This document shows positions 1 to 6,530 of a DNA stretch of 9,315 bases, piece by piece. Source of the DNA: Pseudomonadota bacterium (GTDB lineage Bacteria > Pseudomonadota > Gammaproteobacteria > JAKAQQ01); NCBI GenBank assembly GCA_021852325.1, contig JAJZNM010000018.1:3845-13159 (forward strand), in the 5' to 3' direction. Under the pieces are notes generated by a model. That model was not told the DNA's origin. It was given only the letters and a program-made list of their open reading frames with translations, and ran no database searches. The position numbers were made by a program, and so were the translations under genes. Positions within the stretch are counted from its first letter, which is position 1; the number at the start of each line of letters is the position of its first letter.

Positions 1-66
1 GTCTCCCGGGTGGACCAGGACTTCGATCACCTCGACGTCGTGGAACTCGCCCAGATTGGGAACCAC
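1..66 (-). repeat. Exact 66-bp direct repeat, copy in lipoyl domain 2 of aceF
   Basis: Partner of the repeat at 367-432, in the same reading frame. It runs into the left edge of the window, so its far end is not seen. Confidence 0.93.
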
Positions 67-465
67 GACCACCTCCACAGGCCCGGGTTTTTTCGGCGCT
101 TCCGGTGCCGGGGGTGGCGGTCGCTTCCCGGCCGGAGGAAATCCGGCTTCTGCCGGGGGCTCGGGGACGGGTGCTGGTTTGGGGTCCCCTGGCGGCTTCC
201 CAGGCAGGGCGGGGTCCGTCTCCAGCGTGAGAATCGTGTCACCCTCGGAGACCTTGTCGCCGGTTTTGACCCGGAGTTCGCTCACGGTACCTGGAAACGG
301 AGCGGGGACGTCCATGGCGGCCTTGTCGGTCTCGAGCGTGATGAGCGAGCCTCCGGTCTCCACCCGGTCTCCCGGGTGGACCAGGACTTCGATCACCTCG
401 ACGTCGTGGAACTCGCCCAGATTGGGAACCACAACGGGCTGGATCGCGGGCGGGGCCGTCGTCAT
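1..465 (-). CDS. aceF: Pyruvate dehydrogenase E2, dihydrolipoamide acetyltransferase (N-terminal part)
   Basis: The N-terminal 155 residues of the E2 core of the pyruvate dehydrogenase complex; the peripheral-subunit-binding and catalytic domains lie beyond the left edge. E2 carries lipoyl groups that collect the acetyl unit made by E1 and pass it to CoA. A first lipoyl domain spans about residues 10-85, with the lipoylation site ETDKA (Lys48). A Pro/Ala/Lys-rich flexible linker follows at about 86-130. A second lipoyl domain begins at about 131 and is cut at 155. Multiple lipoyl domains joined by such linkers are typical of AceF in Gamma- and Betaproteobacteria. The ATG (465-463) lies one base after the aceE stop (TGA-G-ATG) with only a weak purine stretch before it, so translation probably depends on coupling to aceE. 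Residues 13-33 recur exactly at 135-155. Identification is firm; the full length and number of lipoyl domains cannot be seen. Confidence 0.93.
   Translation of the reverse strand, partial: MTTAPPAIQPVVVPNLGEFHDVEVIEVLVHPGDRVETGGSLITLETDKAAMDVPAPFPGTVSELRVKTGDKVSEGDTILTLETDPALPGKPPGDPKPAPVPEPPAEAGFPPAGKRPPPPAPEAPKKPGPVEVVVVPNLGEFHDVEVIEVLVHPGD
367..432 (-). repeat. Exact 66-bp direct repeat, copy in lipoyl domain 1 of aceF
   Basis: Bases 367-432 are identical to bases 1-66, offset 366 bp; the first mismatch is at 433 versus 67. It encodes the conserved start of a lipoyl domain (around PNLGEFHDVEVIEV). The lower limit is set by the window edge, so the true repeat may be longer. Confidence 0.93.
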
Positions 466-466
466 C

Positions 467-3130
467 TCAGGTGAGCCAGGGAATGGATTTTTCAGGGTCC
501 AGCTGGAAACGCTTGAGTGCCTGGGTCACGGTCTCGGCCGGCAGCTGGCCATCCTGGCAGAGTGCGTGAAGTGCCGCCACGGCGATGGCGTGGGTATCCA
601 CCTCGAAGAAATGGCGCAGCCGCTCGCGCGTGTCGCTGCGTCCGAATCCGTCGGTTCCGAGCGCGACGAACCGCCCGTGAAGAAAGGGCCGGATCTGGTC
701 TGCGAACAGGCGGACATAATCACTCGCTGCGACGACCGGTCCCGGGTGCTTCGCGAGCGTGGTCTCGATGAAGGTTTTCCGGGGTGGCGCTTCCGGATGC
801 AGGCGGTTCCAGCGTTCGACGGCGAGGCCATTGCGCCTGAGTTCGGTATAGCTTGTGGCGCTCCAGACCGTGGCCCGGATCCCGAACTCCTGAGAGAGGA
901 TCTCGGCGGCCCGCTCGACCTCCCGGAGGATCGTGCCTGAGCCCATGAGCTGCACGCACGGCTTTCCTTTGCCCAGGGTCCGCAAGCGGTAGAGCCCTTG
1001 CAGGATGCCCGCTTCGGCGCCGGCGGGCATCGGGGGGTGCGCGTAGTTCTCATTCATGGCGGTGAGATAGTAAAAGACGTTTTCCTGGGACTCGAACATC
1101 CGTTTGAGCCCGTGGTGGACGATCACGGCCAGTTCATAGGCGTAGGTCGGGTCGTACACGATGCAGTTCGGGATGTTGGAGGCGAGCAGCGGGCTGTGCC
1201 CATCGCAATGCTGGAGTCCTTCGCCCTCAAGTGTGGTGCGTCCGGCCGTGCCGCCGATCAGGAACCCGCGCGCCTGGATGTCGCCGGCCGCCCAGGCCAG
1301 GTCACCCATGCGCTGGAAGCCGAACATGGAGTAGAAGAGGTAAAAGGGAATCATGCTGATTCCCTTGTTCGAATAGGCGGTTCCGGCGGCGATCCAGGAA
1401 GCCATCGATCCCGACTCGGTGATGCCTTCCTCAAGGATCTGGCCCTTGCGGTCTTCACGGTAGACCATGAGCTGGTCGGCATCCTGGGGTTCATAGAGTT
1501 GCCCGGCACTGGCATAAATGCCGAGTTGTCGGAACAGGCCTTCCATACCAAACGTCCGTGCCTCGTCCGGGACGATCGGAACGATCCGGGAACCGATCTT
1601 GGGATCGCGTGCGAGTGCAGTCAGCATGCGGACGAGTGCCATGGTCGTCGAGTATTCGCGGTTCTGCGAGCCCTCGAGCTGGGCCTTGAAGATCTCGAGC
1701 GGTGGAATGACGAGCGGGTCGGCGTTGCGCCGACGGGCCGGGAGGTAACCACCGAGTGCCCGGCGCCGCTCCTCGAGATAGCGCGCTTCGGCCGAGCCTT
1801 GAGATAAGCGGAGGAATGGCAGGGCATCGATGGCCTCGTCCCGGACCGGCAGGTCGAAGCGGTCCCGGAACGCCCGGATCGCCTCGTCGTCCATCTTTTT
1901 CTGCTGATGGCTCGTGTTCTGGGCTTCACCGGCGCGTCCCATGCCGTAACCCTTGACCGATTTGGCCAGGATCAGCGTGGGCTGGCCTTGATGCCTGACG
2001 GCGGCGTGGTAGGCGGCGTAGACCTTATATGCATCATTGCCGCCCCGCCTGAGTTCCCAGATCGCCTCATCGCTGAGGTCGGCCACCCGTGCCCGGAGCT
2101 CGGGGTATTTGCCGAAGAAATGCTCGCGGACATAGGCCCCGTCCTTGGACTTGAAGTTCTGGTATTCACCATCAACGCATTCTTCCATCCGCTGGCGCAG
2201 GAGTCCGCCGGGATCGCGCGCCAGAAGCGGGTCCCACCCTGAACCCCAGATGACCTTGATGACGTTCCAGCCGGCGCCCCGGAAGATGGCTTCGAGCTCC
2301 TGGATGATCTTCCCGTTGCCCCGGACCGGTCCGTCCAGGCGCTGCAGGTTGCAGTTCACCACGAAGATCAGGTTGTCGAGCCGCTCGCGCACGGCGAGAC
2401 TGATGCCCGCGGTCGATTCGGGCTCATCCATCTCGCCGTCACCCAGCATGCACCAGACTTTCTGGTCGCCCGGGGGCGTGATGCCCCGATGCTCGAGATA
2501 GCGCAGGAATCGGGCTTGGTAGATCGCCTGGATGGGGCCGAGTCCCATGGAGACCGTGGGAAACTGCCAGAAATCGGGTGCGAGCCAGGGATGAGGATAA
2601 GAGGGCAGCCCGGGGTGCCCGACTTCCGAGCGAAACCGTTCGAGTGCGGTCTCGTCCAGCCGGCCCTCAAGAAACGCGCGCGCATAGATCCCGGGCGAGG
2701 AGTGTCCTTGGAAATAGATGTAATCCGGGCCCCCTGCGGCCTCCGGTCCGCGCCAGAAATGGTTGAATCCGACTTCATAGAGGAGGAGCGATGACGCGTA
2801 GCTCGCAATGTGCCCGCCGATCCCGCTGTGCGCGCGGTTCGCTCGCACGACCATGGCCATGGCATTCCAGCGGAGGTAGGATTCGATTTTTTGTTCGAGG
2901 TCGCGGTCACCGGGATAGGGCGGTTGCGCTTCGGGACTGATGGTATTGAGGTAGGGCGTATTGACCGCCCAGGGGGAGACCAGTCCGGCCGCACGTGCGG
3001 CCATGACCAGGGCATCGATCAGGCCGCGCGTCCCTTCGAGTCCATGAACCCGGATGACGTCATGCAGGGCGTCGATCCACTCGGCCTGCTCTTCGGGGTC
3101 TAGTGCTCTGGGTGCTTCGGCGTGGGACAT
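467..3130 (-). CDS. aceE: Pyruvate dehydrogenase E1 component, homodimeric type
   Basis: Thiamine-diphosphate-dependent E1 of the cytoplasmic pyruvate dehydrogenase complex. It decarboxylates pyruvate and acetylates the lipoyl domain of E2. At 887 residues it matches the length of E. coli AceE. The ThDP/Mg motif GDGEMDEPES is at 230-239, followed by NCNLQRLDGPVRGNGK at about 259-274. His107 in GGHIAS corresponds to the known active-site His106 of E. coli. The active-site loop with KGYGMG and a NTSHQQKKM segment is present, as is the second-domain stretch EEGITESG, which contains the cofactor-activating Glu (E. coli Glu571). The frame is open for 24 more codons upstream, but the ATG at 3130 gives the family N-terminus and length, and an AGCAGG ribosome site lies before it. 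It is followed one base later by aceF. No pdhR-like regulator gene is visible upstream. Confidence 0.97.
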   Translation of the reverse strand: MSHAEAPRALDPEEQAEWIDALHDVIRVHGLEGTRGLIDALVMAARAAGLVSPWAVNTPYLNTISPEAQPPYPGDRDLEQKIESYLRWNAMAMVVRANRAHSGIGGHIASYASSLLLYEVGFNHFWRGPEAAGGPDYIYFQGHSSPGIYARAFLEGRLDETALERFRSEVGHPGLPSYPHPWLAPDFWQFPTVSMGLGPIQAIYQARFLRYLEHRGITPPGDQKVWCMLGDGEMDEPESTAGISLAVRERLDNLIFVVNCNLQRLDGPVRGNGKIIQELEAIFRGAGWNVIKVIWGSGWDPLLARDPGGLLRQRMEECVDGEYQNFKSKDGAYVREHFFGKYPELRARVADLSDEAIWELRRGGNDAYKVYAAYHAAVRHQGQPTLILAKSVKGYGMGRAGEAQNTSHQQKKMDDEAIRAFRDRFDLPVRDEAIDALPFLRLSQGSAEARYLEERRRALGGYLPARRRNADPLVIPPLEIFKAQLEGSQNREYSTTMALVRMLTALARDPKIGSRIVPIVPDEARTFGMEGLFRQLGIYASAGQLYEPQDADQLMVYREDRKGQILEEGITESGSMASWIAAGTAYSNKGISMIPFYLFYSMFGFQRMGDLAWAAGDIQARGFLIGGTAGRTTLEGEGLQHCDGHSPLLASNIPNCIVYDPTYAYELAVIVHHGLKRMFESQENVFYYLTAMNENYAHPPMPAGAEAGILQGLYRLRTLGKGKPCVQLMGSGTILREVERAAEILSQEFGIRATVWSATSYTELRRNGLAVERWNRLHPEAPPRKTFIETTLAKHPGPVVAASDYVRLFADQIRPFLHGRFVALGTDGFGRSDTRERLRHFFEVDTHAIAVAALHALCQDGQLPAETVTQALKRFQLDPEKSIPWLT

Positions 3131-3131
3131 A

Positions 3132-3146
3132 ATCAACCTGCTTGAT
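3132..3146. promoter_or_regulatory. Inverted repeat over the aceE ribosome-binding site
   Basis: atcaa-cctgc-ttgat gives 5-bp perfect arms with a 5-base centre, starting one base before the aceE ATG. Read on the aceE strand, the centre holds the AGCAGG-like ribosome site. It could be a small operator or a weak RNA hairpin, but arms of this length can arise by chance. Confidence 0.25.
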
Positions 3147-3293
3147 GGGGTGGTGTGGGGCGTCTCCCAAAACTCCCGTCCCGGGGAGATGCCCAGGGAC
3201 ACCCGGCCGCCCGGTTGCGCTATGCGGCCGCAGTGGATGTTCGCGGGCGCATGAACGACCGACGCTCAGGATCCACGTACCATGAACGCGGGA

Positions 3294-3299
3294 TATAAT
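3294..3299 (+). promoter_or_regulatory. Candidate -10 box for pyrC
   Basis: A perfect TATAAT on the plus strand would start transcription near 3306, leaving a leader of about 38 bases to the ATG at 3344. No recognisable -35 hexamer lies 15-19 bases upstream and there is no extended -10 TG, so only half of a sigma-70 promoter can be seen. Confidence 0.4.
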
Positions 3300-3343
3300 C
3301 GCGCAATCTCCCCAAGCCGTCAAGTTTGAACACGCATCCCCCA

Positions 3344-4396
3344 ATGCTCGAGACGCTCACGATCCGCACGCCGGATGACGGACACCTGCACCTGCGTGAT
3401 GGTGCGTCTCTCGCCGCCGTGCTCCCCCATACGCTCGAGCGGTTCGGGCGTGCCGTGGTCATGCCCAACCTCGACCCGCCCTTGACCACAGTGGCCCAGG
3501 TTCTCGAGTACGAGAAGCGGATCCTCCGTCTCTGCCCACCCCAGTCGACCTTCAAGCCATGGATGACACTTTATCTCGACGCGCACACCAGTCCAGCGGA
3601 GATCCACGAGGCCGCGGCCGAGCCCGCGATCATCGGCGCGAAACTGTATCCGCAAGGCGTCACCACGGGCTCCGCATCCCAGGTGACCGATCCTCTGGAG
3701 CTCATGCCTGTCTACGAGGCCATGGCGGAATCCGGACTCCCGCTGCTCGTGCACGGCGAAGATCCGGATCCCGCAACTGATCCCTATGAGCGGGAAAGCC
3801 GGTTCGTGGACCGGACGCTCGTGCCACTTTGTGAGAGGCTCCCAGGCTTACGGATCGTGTTCGAGCATGTGACGACCCGGCTCGGCGTGGAGCTCGTCCG
3901 CTCGGAAGCCCGGCGCATGGGAGCCACGATCACGGTCCATCACCTCCTGTTCGATCGCCGTGCCCTTTTTGCAGGCGGGCTCCACCCGCACCTTTACTGC
4001 CTGCCTGTGCCCAAGACGGAAGCTGACCGGCTGGCACTCCTCGAGGCGGCCACCGGCGGCGAGCCGTGTTTCTTCCTCGGAACGGACAGTGCCCCGCATC
4101 CGCGCTCGCGGAAGGAATGCGCATGTGCGGCGGGCGGCATCTATAGTGCCCATGCCGCGATCGAGCTCTATGCCGAGGTGTTCGAAGCCACGGGCCGACT
4201 GGAGCGTCTCGACGACTTTGCGGGCCGGTTCGCCGCCGAGTTTTACGGGCAGGCGCTCAATTCCGGCCAGATCACGCTCGTCAAGGATCCTTGGCGGGTT
4301 CCGGACCATTTTCCCCTGGCCGAAGACGAGCTGGTTCCACTGCGTGCCGCAAGCGTGGTCCCGTGGCGGCTCCTCCGGCAGGCATCCAGGGTCTAG
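3344..4396 (+). CDS. pyrC: Dihydroorotase, class II
   Basis: Zinc amidohydrolase of the cytoplasm that interconverts N-carbamoyl-aspartate and dihydroorotate, the third step of de novo pyrimidine synthesis. At 350 residues it is the same size as E. coli PyrC (348). The metal site is complete: HLH in DDGHLHLRDG (His14, His16), the carboxylated lysine in GAKLYP (Lys100), His137 in LLVHGE, His175 in FEHVTT and the catalytic Asp248 in FLGTDSAPH. The usual Trp of DDWHLHLRDG is Gly here. The frame is open from a TTG at 3326, giving six extra residues. I prefer the ATG at 3344 because it is the stronger codon and gives the usual short lead into the DDxH motif. Neither start has a convincing Shine-Dalgarno sequence. 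rnt begins 12 bases after the stop. Confidence 0.96.
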   Translation: MLETLTIRTPDDGHLHLRDGASLAAVLPHTLERFGRAVVMPNLDPPLTTVAQVLEYEKRILRLCPPQSTFKPWMTLYLDAHTSPAEIHEAAAEPAIIGAKLYPQGVTTGSASQVTDPLELMPVYEAMAESGLPLLVHGEDPDPATDPYERESRFVDRTLVPLCERLPGLRIVFEHVTTRLGVELVRSEARRMGATITVHHLLFDRRALFAGGLHPHLYCLPVPKTEADRLALLEAATGGEPCFFLGTDSAPHPRSRKECACAAGGIYSAHAAIELYAEVFEATGRLERLDDFAGRFAAEFYGQALNSGQITLVKDPWRVPDHFPLAEDELVPLRAASVVPWRLLRQASRV

Positions 4397-4408
4397 GCGG
4401 CCATGGCC

Positions 4409-5044
4409 ATGGCGGATCGGTTCAGGGGGTTTCTGCCGGTCGTGGTCGACCTCGAGACCGGTGGTTTCCATGCCGAAACCGATGCGCTGCTCCAGATCGG
4501 CGCGGTACTGATCGACTGTGACGAGGCGGGCCGGCTCACGCCAGGGGAGACCTTGTCCCTGGAAGTGATGCCCTTTGAAGGCGCGCGCATGGATCCCGAA
4601 GCCCTTGCCGTCAACGGGATCGATCCGACCCATCCCCTGCGCCCGGCCCTGCCGGAGGAAGAGGCGCTGGTTCGCCTGTTCCGGCAGGTTCGGCGGGCAC
4701 TCATCGCGCACGGCTGCACCCGAGCGATCCTGACCGGGCACAATGCCTTTTTTGATCTCGGTTTCCTGAACGCGGCGGCTGCGCGGAGCGGCGTCAAGCG
4801 CAATCCTTTTCATCCATTCAGCACCTTCGATACGGTGACCCTCGCGGGGGTGCTTCTCGGACAGACCGTCCTGGCCAAAGCCGTTGCGGAAATCGGCATT
4901 CCGGTCGATTCAGGCCTGACCCACCAGGCACTCTACGATGCGGAACTCACGGCTGAACTCTTTTGCCGGTTGGTCAATCGTTGCGAGGAGTGGGCCCGCA
5001 CCGGACCGGCGGGTCAGGTGCGGGATCCGCCGAGCGCCTCCTGA
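4409..5044 (+). CDS. rnt: Ribonuclease T
   Basis: DnaQ-like (DEDDh) 3'-5' exoribonuclease that trims tRNA and stable RNA 3' ends and acts in end turnover of tRNA CCA. The protein has 211 residues; the E. coli enzyme has 215. The five catalytic residues are present with a constant offset from E. coli: Asp14 and Glu16 in VVDLETGG, Asp116 in GHNAFFD, His172 and Asp177 in THQALYDAE. The family signatures DRFRGF, NGIDP, KRNPFHPF and LAGVLLGQT are also seen. An ATG at 4403 is in frame two codons earlier, but aggcgg at 4395-4400 is well spaced (8 bases) for 4409 and too close for 4403. That ribosome site overlaps the pyrC stop codon, so the two genes are probably co-transcribed. The last 31 bases overlap the end of grxD on the other strand. 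Confidence 0.95.
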   Translation: MADRFRGFLPVVVDLETGGFHAETDALLQIGAVLIDCDEAGRLTPGETLSLEVMPFEGARMDPEALAVNGIDPTHPLRPALPEEEALVRLFRQVRRALIAHGCTRAILTGHNAFFDLGFLNAAAARSGVKRNPFHPFSTFDTVTLAGVLLGQTVLAKAVAEIGIPVDSGLTHQALYDAELTAELFCRLVNRCEEWARTGPAGQVRDPPSAS

Positions 5045-5358
5045 ACCTTCCGCGCAAGCTCCCCGCTCGCGAGGAGTTCCTCGGTGATGTCCGCCCCGCC
5101 GATCAGCTCGCCCCGGATGAACACTTGCGGGAAGGTCGGCCACTCGGTGATTCCGGGCAGCTTGGCGCGTGTGTCGGGCTCGGACAGGATATCCACCCAG
5201 GCAAGATCCCGGGCACCGGCCTCGCGAAGGGCTTCAACCGCACGCGCAGAGAAGCCGCAACGCGGAAAGTCGGGAGTGCCCTTCATGAAGATCAGGATCG
5301 GGTGCGTTTCGATCAGATGGCGGATATGCCGCTCGGTCGGGTCGGGGGTTTGTGTCAC
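5014..5358 (-). CDS. grxD: Monothiol glutaredoxin, CGFS type (Grx4 family)
   Basis: Small cytoplasmic glutaredoxin (114 residues; E. coli GrxD has 115) of the class that binds a glutathione-ligated [2Fe-2S] cluster as a dimer and delivers clusters to other proteins. The active site CGFS is at 34-37 in FPRCGFS. Lys26 in FMKGT, the WPTFPQV stretch with the cis-Pro (77) and GGAD (87-90) form the glutathione pocket of the family. The start is a GTG (5358-5356) preceded by a strong GAGGAGG five bases away; no in-frame ATG competes. It is the last gene of the sodB-DUF1289-grxD group, 10 bases after DUF1289. Its final codons overlap the end of rnt, which is transcribed towards it. Confidence 0.96.
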   Translation of the reverse strand: MTQTPDPTERHIRHLIETHPILIFMKGTPDFPRCGFSARAVEALREAGARDLAWVDILSEPDTRAKLPGITEWPTFPQVFIRGELIGGADITEELLASGELARKVQEALGGSRT

Positions 5359-5368
5359 GGGTTCCTCC

Positions 5369-5575
5369 TCATCGCCAATCGCCAGGTCCCGAGTCGAGAC
5401 GTTGATAGCGAGCGTCCAATTGTCGCATGATTTGTTCCCGTTCGTGTTCGCTCAAGGTCGACCAGCTCGCGATTTCGCATAGCGTCCGTAGGCACCCCTC
5501 GCAGAATCCGTACTCCGGATGGACCCGGCAGACGCCGATGCAAGGAGAGGGAATGGGGGCAGGGTTATCCGGCAC
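5369..5575 (-). CDS. DUF1289 (YdhL-like) small Cys-rich protein
   Basis: A 68-residue protein with the DUF1289 signature: PCIGVC at the start, then FCEGCLRTLCEI, then SWSTLSEHER. Cysteines at 12, 16, 25, 28 and 33 are arranged C-x3-C-x8-C-x2-C-x4-C, and the family is annotated as a predicted Fe-S or metal-binding protein; its function is not established. There is no signal peptide or membrane segment, so it should be cytoplasmic. The start is a GTG at 5575 with no obvious ribosome site, eight bases after the sodB stop, which suggests coupling to sodB. grxD follows 10 bases later. The context suggests a role in iron or Fe-S handling under oxidative stress, but that is inference. Confidence 0.88.
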   Translation of the reverse strand: MPDNPAPIPSPCIGVCRVHPEYGFCEGCLRTLCEIASWSTLSEHEREQIMRQLDARYQRLDSGPGDWR

Positions 5576-5583
5576 GGCGCGCG

Positions 5584-6168
5584 TCAGCCGGAAAAATTGC
5601 GCCCCACGAAATCCCAGTTCACAAGATGCCAGAACGATTCGAGGTACTTGGGGCGGGCGTTGCGGTAATCGATGTAGTAGGCATGTTCCCAGACATCACA
5701 GGTCATGATCGGCCGGTCGGTACCCTGGCGGATGGGGGTGTCGGCGTTGCCGGTCTGGACAATGGCGAGACGTCCGTCCTTCTGGAGCACGAGCCAGGCC
5801 CATCCCGAACCGAACAGTCCCGCAGCCTTTTCCGTGAATGCCTTGCGGAAATCGTCGATCGAACCAAAACTGCTGTTCAAGGCACGGGCCAGTTCGCCCT
5901 TGGGCTCGGCATGCTTTTGCGGGCCGAGGCCTGCGAAGTAGAAGGTATGGTTCCAGACTTGGGCCGCGTTGTTGAAAATCGGCCCTTGAGCCTTCTGGAT
6001 GATTTTCTCAAGCGGTTGGTTGTCGAATTCGGTTCCCGCAGCCAGCTTGTTGAGATTGTCGACATAGGCCCGATGATGCTTGCCGTGGTGGAACTGGAGG
6101 GTTTCCCGGGAGATATGGGGCTCCAGGGCATCTTCGGCGTAGGGCAGGGGAGGCAGTTCGTGTGACAT
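5584..6168 (-). CDS. sodB: Superoxide dismutase, iron type
   Basis: Converts superoxide to oxygen and hydrogen peroxide in the cytoplasm. The 194 residues match the family (E. coli SodB 193) and align end to end. Metal ligands are His27 in FHHGKHH, His74 in VWNHTFY, and Asp158 and His162 in CDVWEHAYY. Gln70 in NNAAQVWNH is the active-site Gln position of iron enzymes; manganese enzymes have Gly there and supply the Gln from elsewhere. No export signal is present. The frame is open 22 codons further upstream, but the ATG at 6168 has an excellent AAAGGAGG eight bases before it and gives the family N-terminus SHELPPLPY. First gene of the sodB-DUF1289-grxD group; a plausible promoter lies at 6253-6281. 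Confidence 0.97.
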   Translation of the reverse strand: MSHELPPLPYAEDALEPHISRETLQFHHGKHHRAYVDNLNKLAAGTEFDNQPLEKIIQKAQGPIFNNAAQVWNHTFYFAGLGPQKHAEPKGELARALNSSFGSIDDFRKAFTEKAAGLFGSGWAWLVLQKDGRLAIVQTGNADTPIRQGTDRPIMTCDVWEHAYYIDYRNARPKYLESFWHLVNWDFVGRNFSG

Positions 6169-6252
6169 GGAGTGTTCCTCCTTTGGAAGGCCGAGGTGGG
6201 GTACGGATGCGGGTCGGGAGGGGGGTGAATCCACTCGCTCAGCCCATGAACT

Positions 6253-6281
6253 AGTCTAACGAGCCCGGCCCCTTGAGGCAA
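6253..6281 (-). promoter_or_regulatory. Candidate sigma-70 promoter for sodB-DUF1289-grxD
   Basis: Read on the minus strand: TTGCCT (6281-6276), a 17-base spacer, then TAGACT (6258-6253). Each box matches the consensus at four of six positions. Transcription would start near 6246, giving a leader of about 78 bases before the sodB ATG. Plausible by spacing and position, not proven. Confidence 0.38.
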
Positions 6282-6518
6282 CCGAGCCCTCGGGATCGTG
6301 TTCAATCAGGTATCGGATCAGCCCGTCGTGCACTTTGCCAAGATCTCCGCCATCGGCAAATATTCCCATGCGGTACCGGGTTTGCAGTGCGACACTGGAC
6401 CTTTGGGTCCTTTCACGCAAGTTCTTTTCAAGATCCGAACCATTTGTGCTTTCAGAAAATGTTCCATCATCGCGATCGAGTACGTGCATTCCGACACCCG
6501 AGATCATTCTCCAATCGC

Positions 6519-6524
6519 TAAAAT
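6519..6524 (+). promoter_or_regulatory. Candidate -10 box for the DUF167 gene, possibly leaderless
   Basis: taaaat ends seven bases before the ATG at 6531. If used as a -10 box, transcription would start at or next to that A, giving a leaderless message. This fits the lack of a ribosome site before the gene. No -35 box is visible. Confidence 0.27.
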
Positions 6525-6530
6525 AGACCG

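Larger units (their letters stand above)
3131..3343. other. Divergent aceE/pyrC intergenic region
   Basis: This 213-bp stretch separates aceE (minus) from pyrC (plus) and must hold the promoters of both unless aceE is read from further away. It contains a perfect TATAAT on the plus strand (3294-3299) and a small inverted repeat next to the aceE start (3132-3146). Its middle part is GC-rich and includes the palindrome gcggccgc. I see no gene and no clear promoter for aceE. Confidence 0.6.
6169..6530. other. AT-richer intergenic stretch between sodB and the DUF167 gene
   Basis: This 362-bp stretch has no gene I can support. By hand count, 6301-6540 holds 120 G+C in 240 bases (50%), clearly below the flanking genes. 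It contains the candidate sodB promoter and, at 6282-6293, a tiny perfect hairpin ccgag-cc-ctcgg. A minus-strand frame of 83 codons (6507-6256) is open, starting ATG with GGAG only one base before it. Its third codon positions lack the strong GC bias of neighbouring genes and I recognise nothing in the product, so I do not call it. Confidence 0.5.

Noticed and set aside
56..1807. Long plus-strand frames (56-940 and 998-1807) opposite aceF and aceE.
   Set aside because: They are shadows of the pyruvate dehydrogenase genes, low in complexity and without recognisable motifs.
3131..3202. Extending aceE upstream by 24 codons to 3202.
   Set aside because: The extra residues are not part of the AceE family, while the ATG at 3130 gives exactly the length and N-terminus of E. 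coli AceE.
3848..4813. A 321-codon minus-strand frame antisense to pyrC and rnt.
   Set aside because: It spans two confirmed genes on the other strand and its product shows no domain.
6169..6234. Extending sodB upstream by 22 codons.
   Set aside because: The ATG at 6168 has a near-perfect ribosome site and gives the family N-terminus; the extra residues would overwrite that site and do not look like an export signal.
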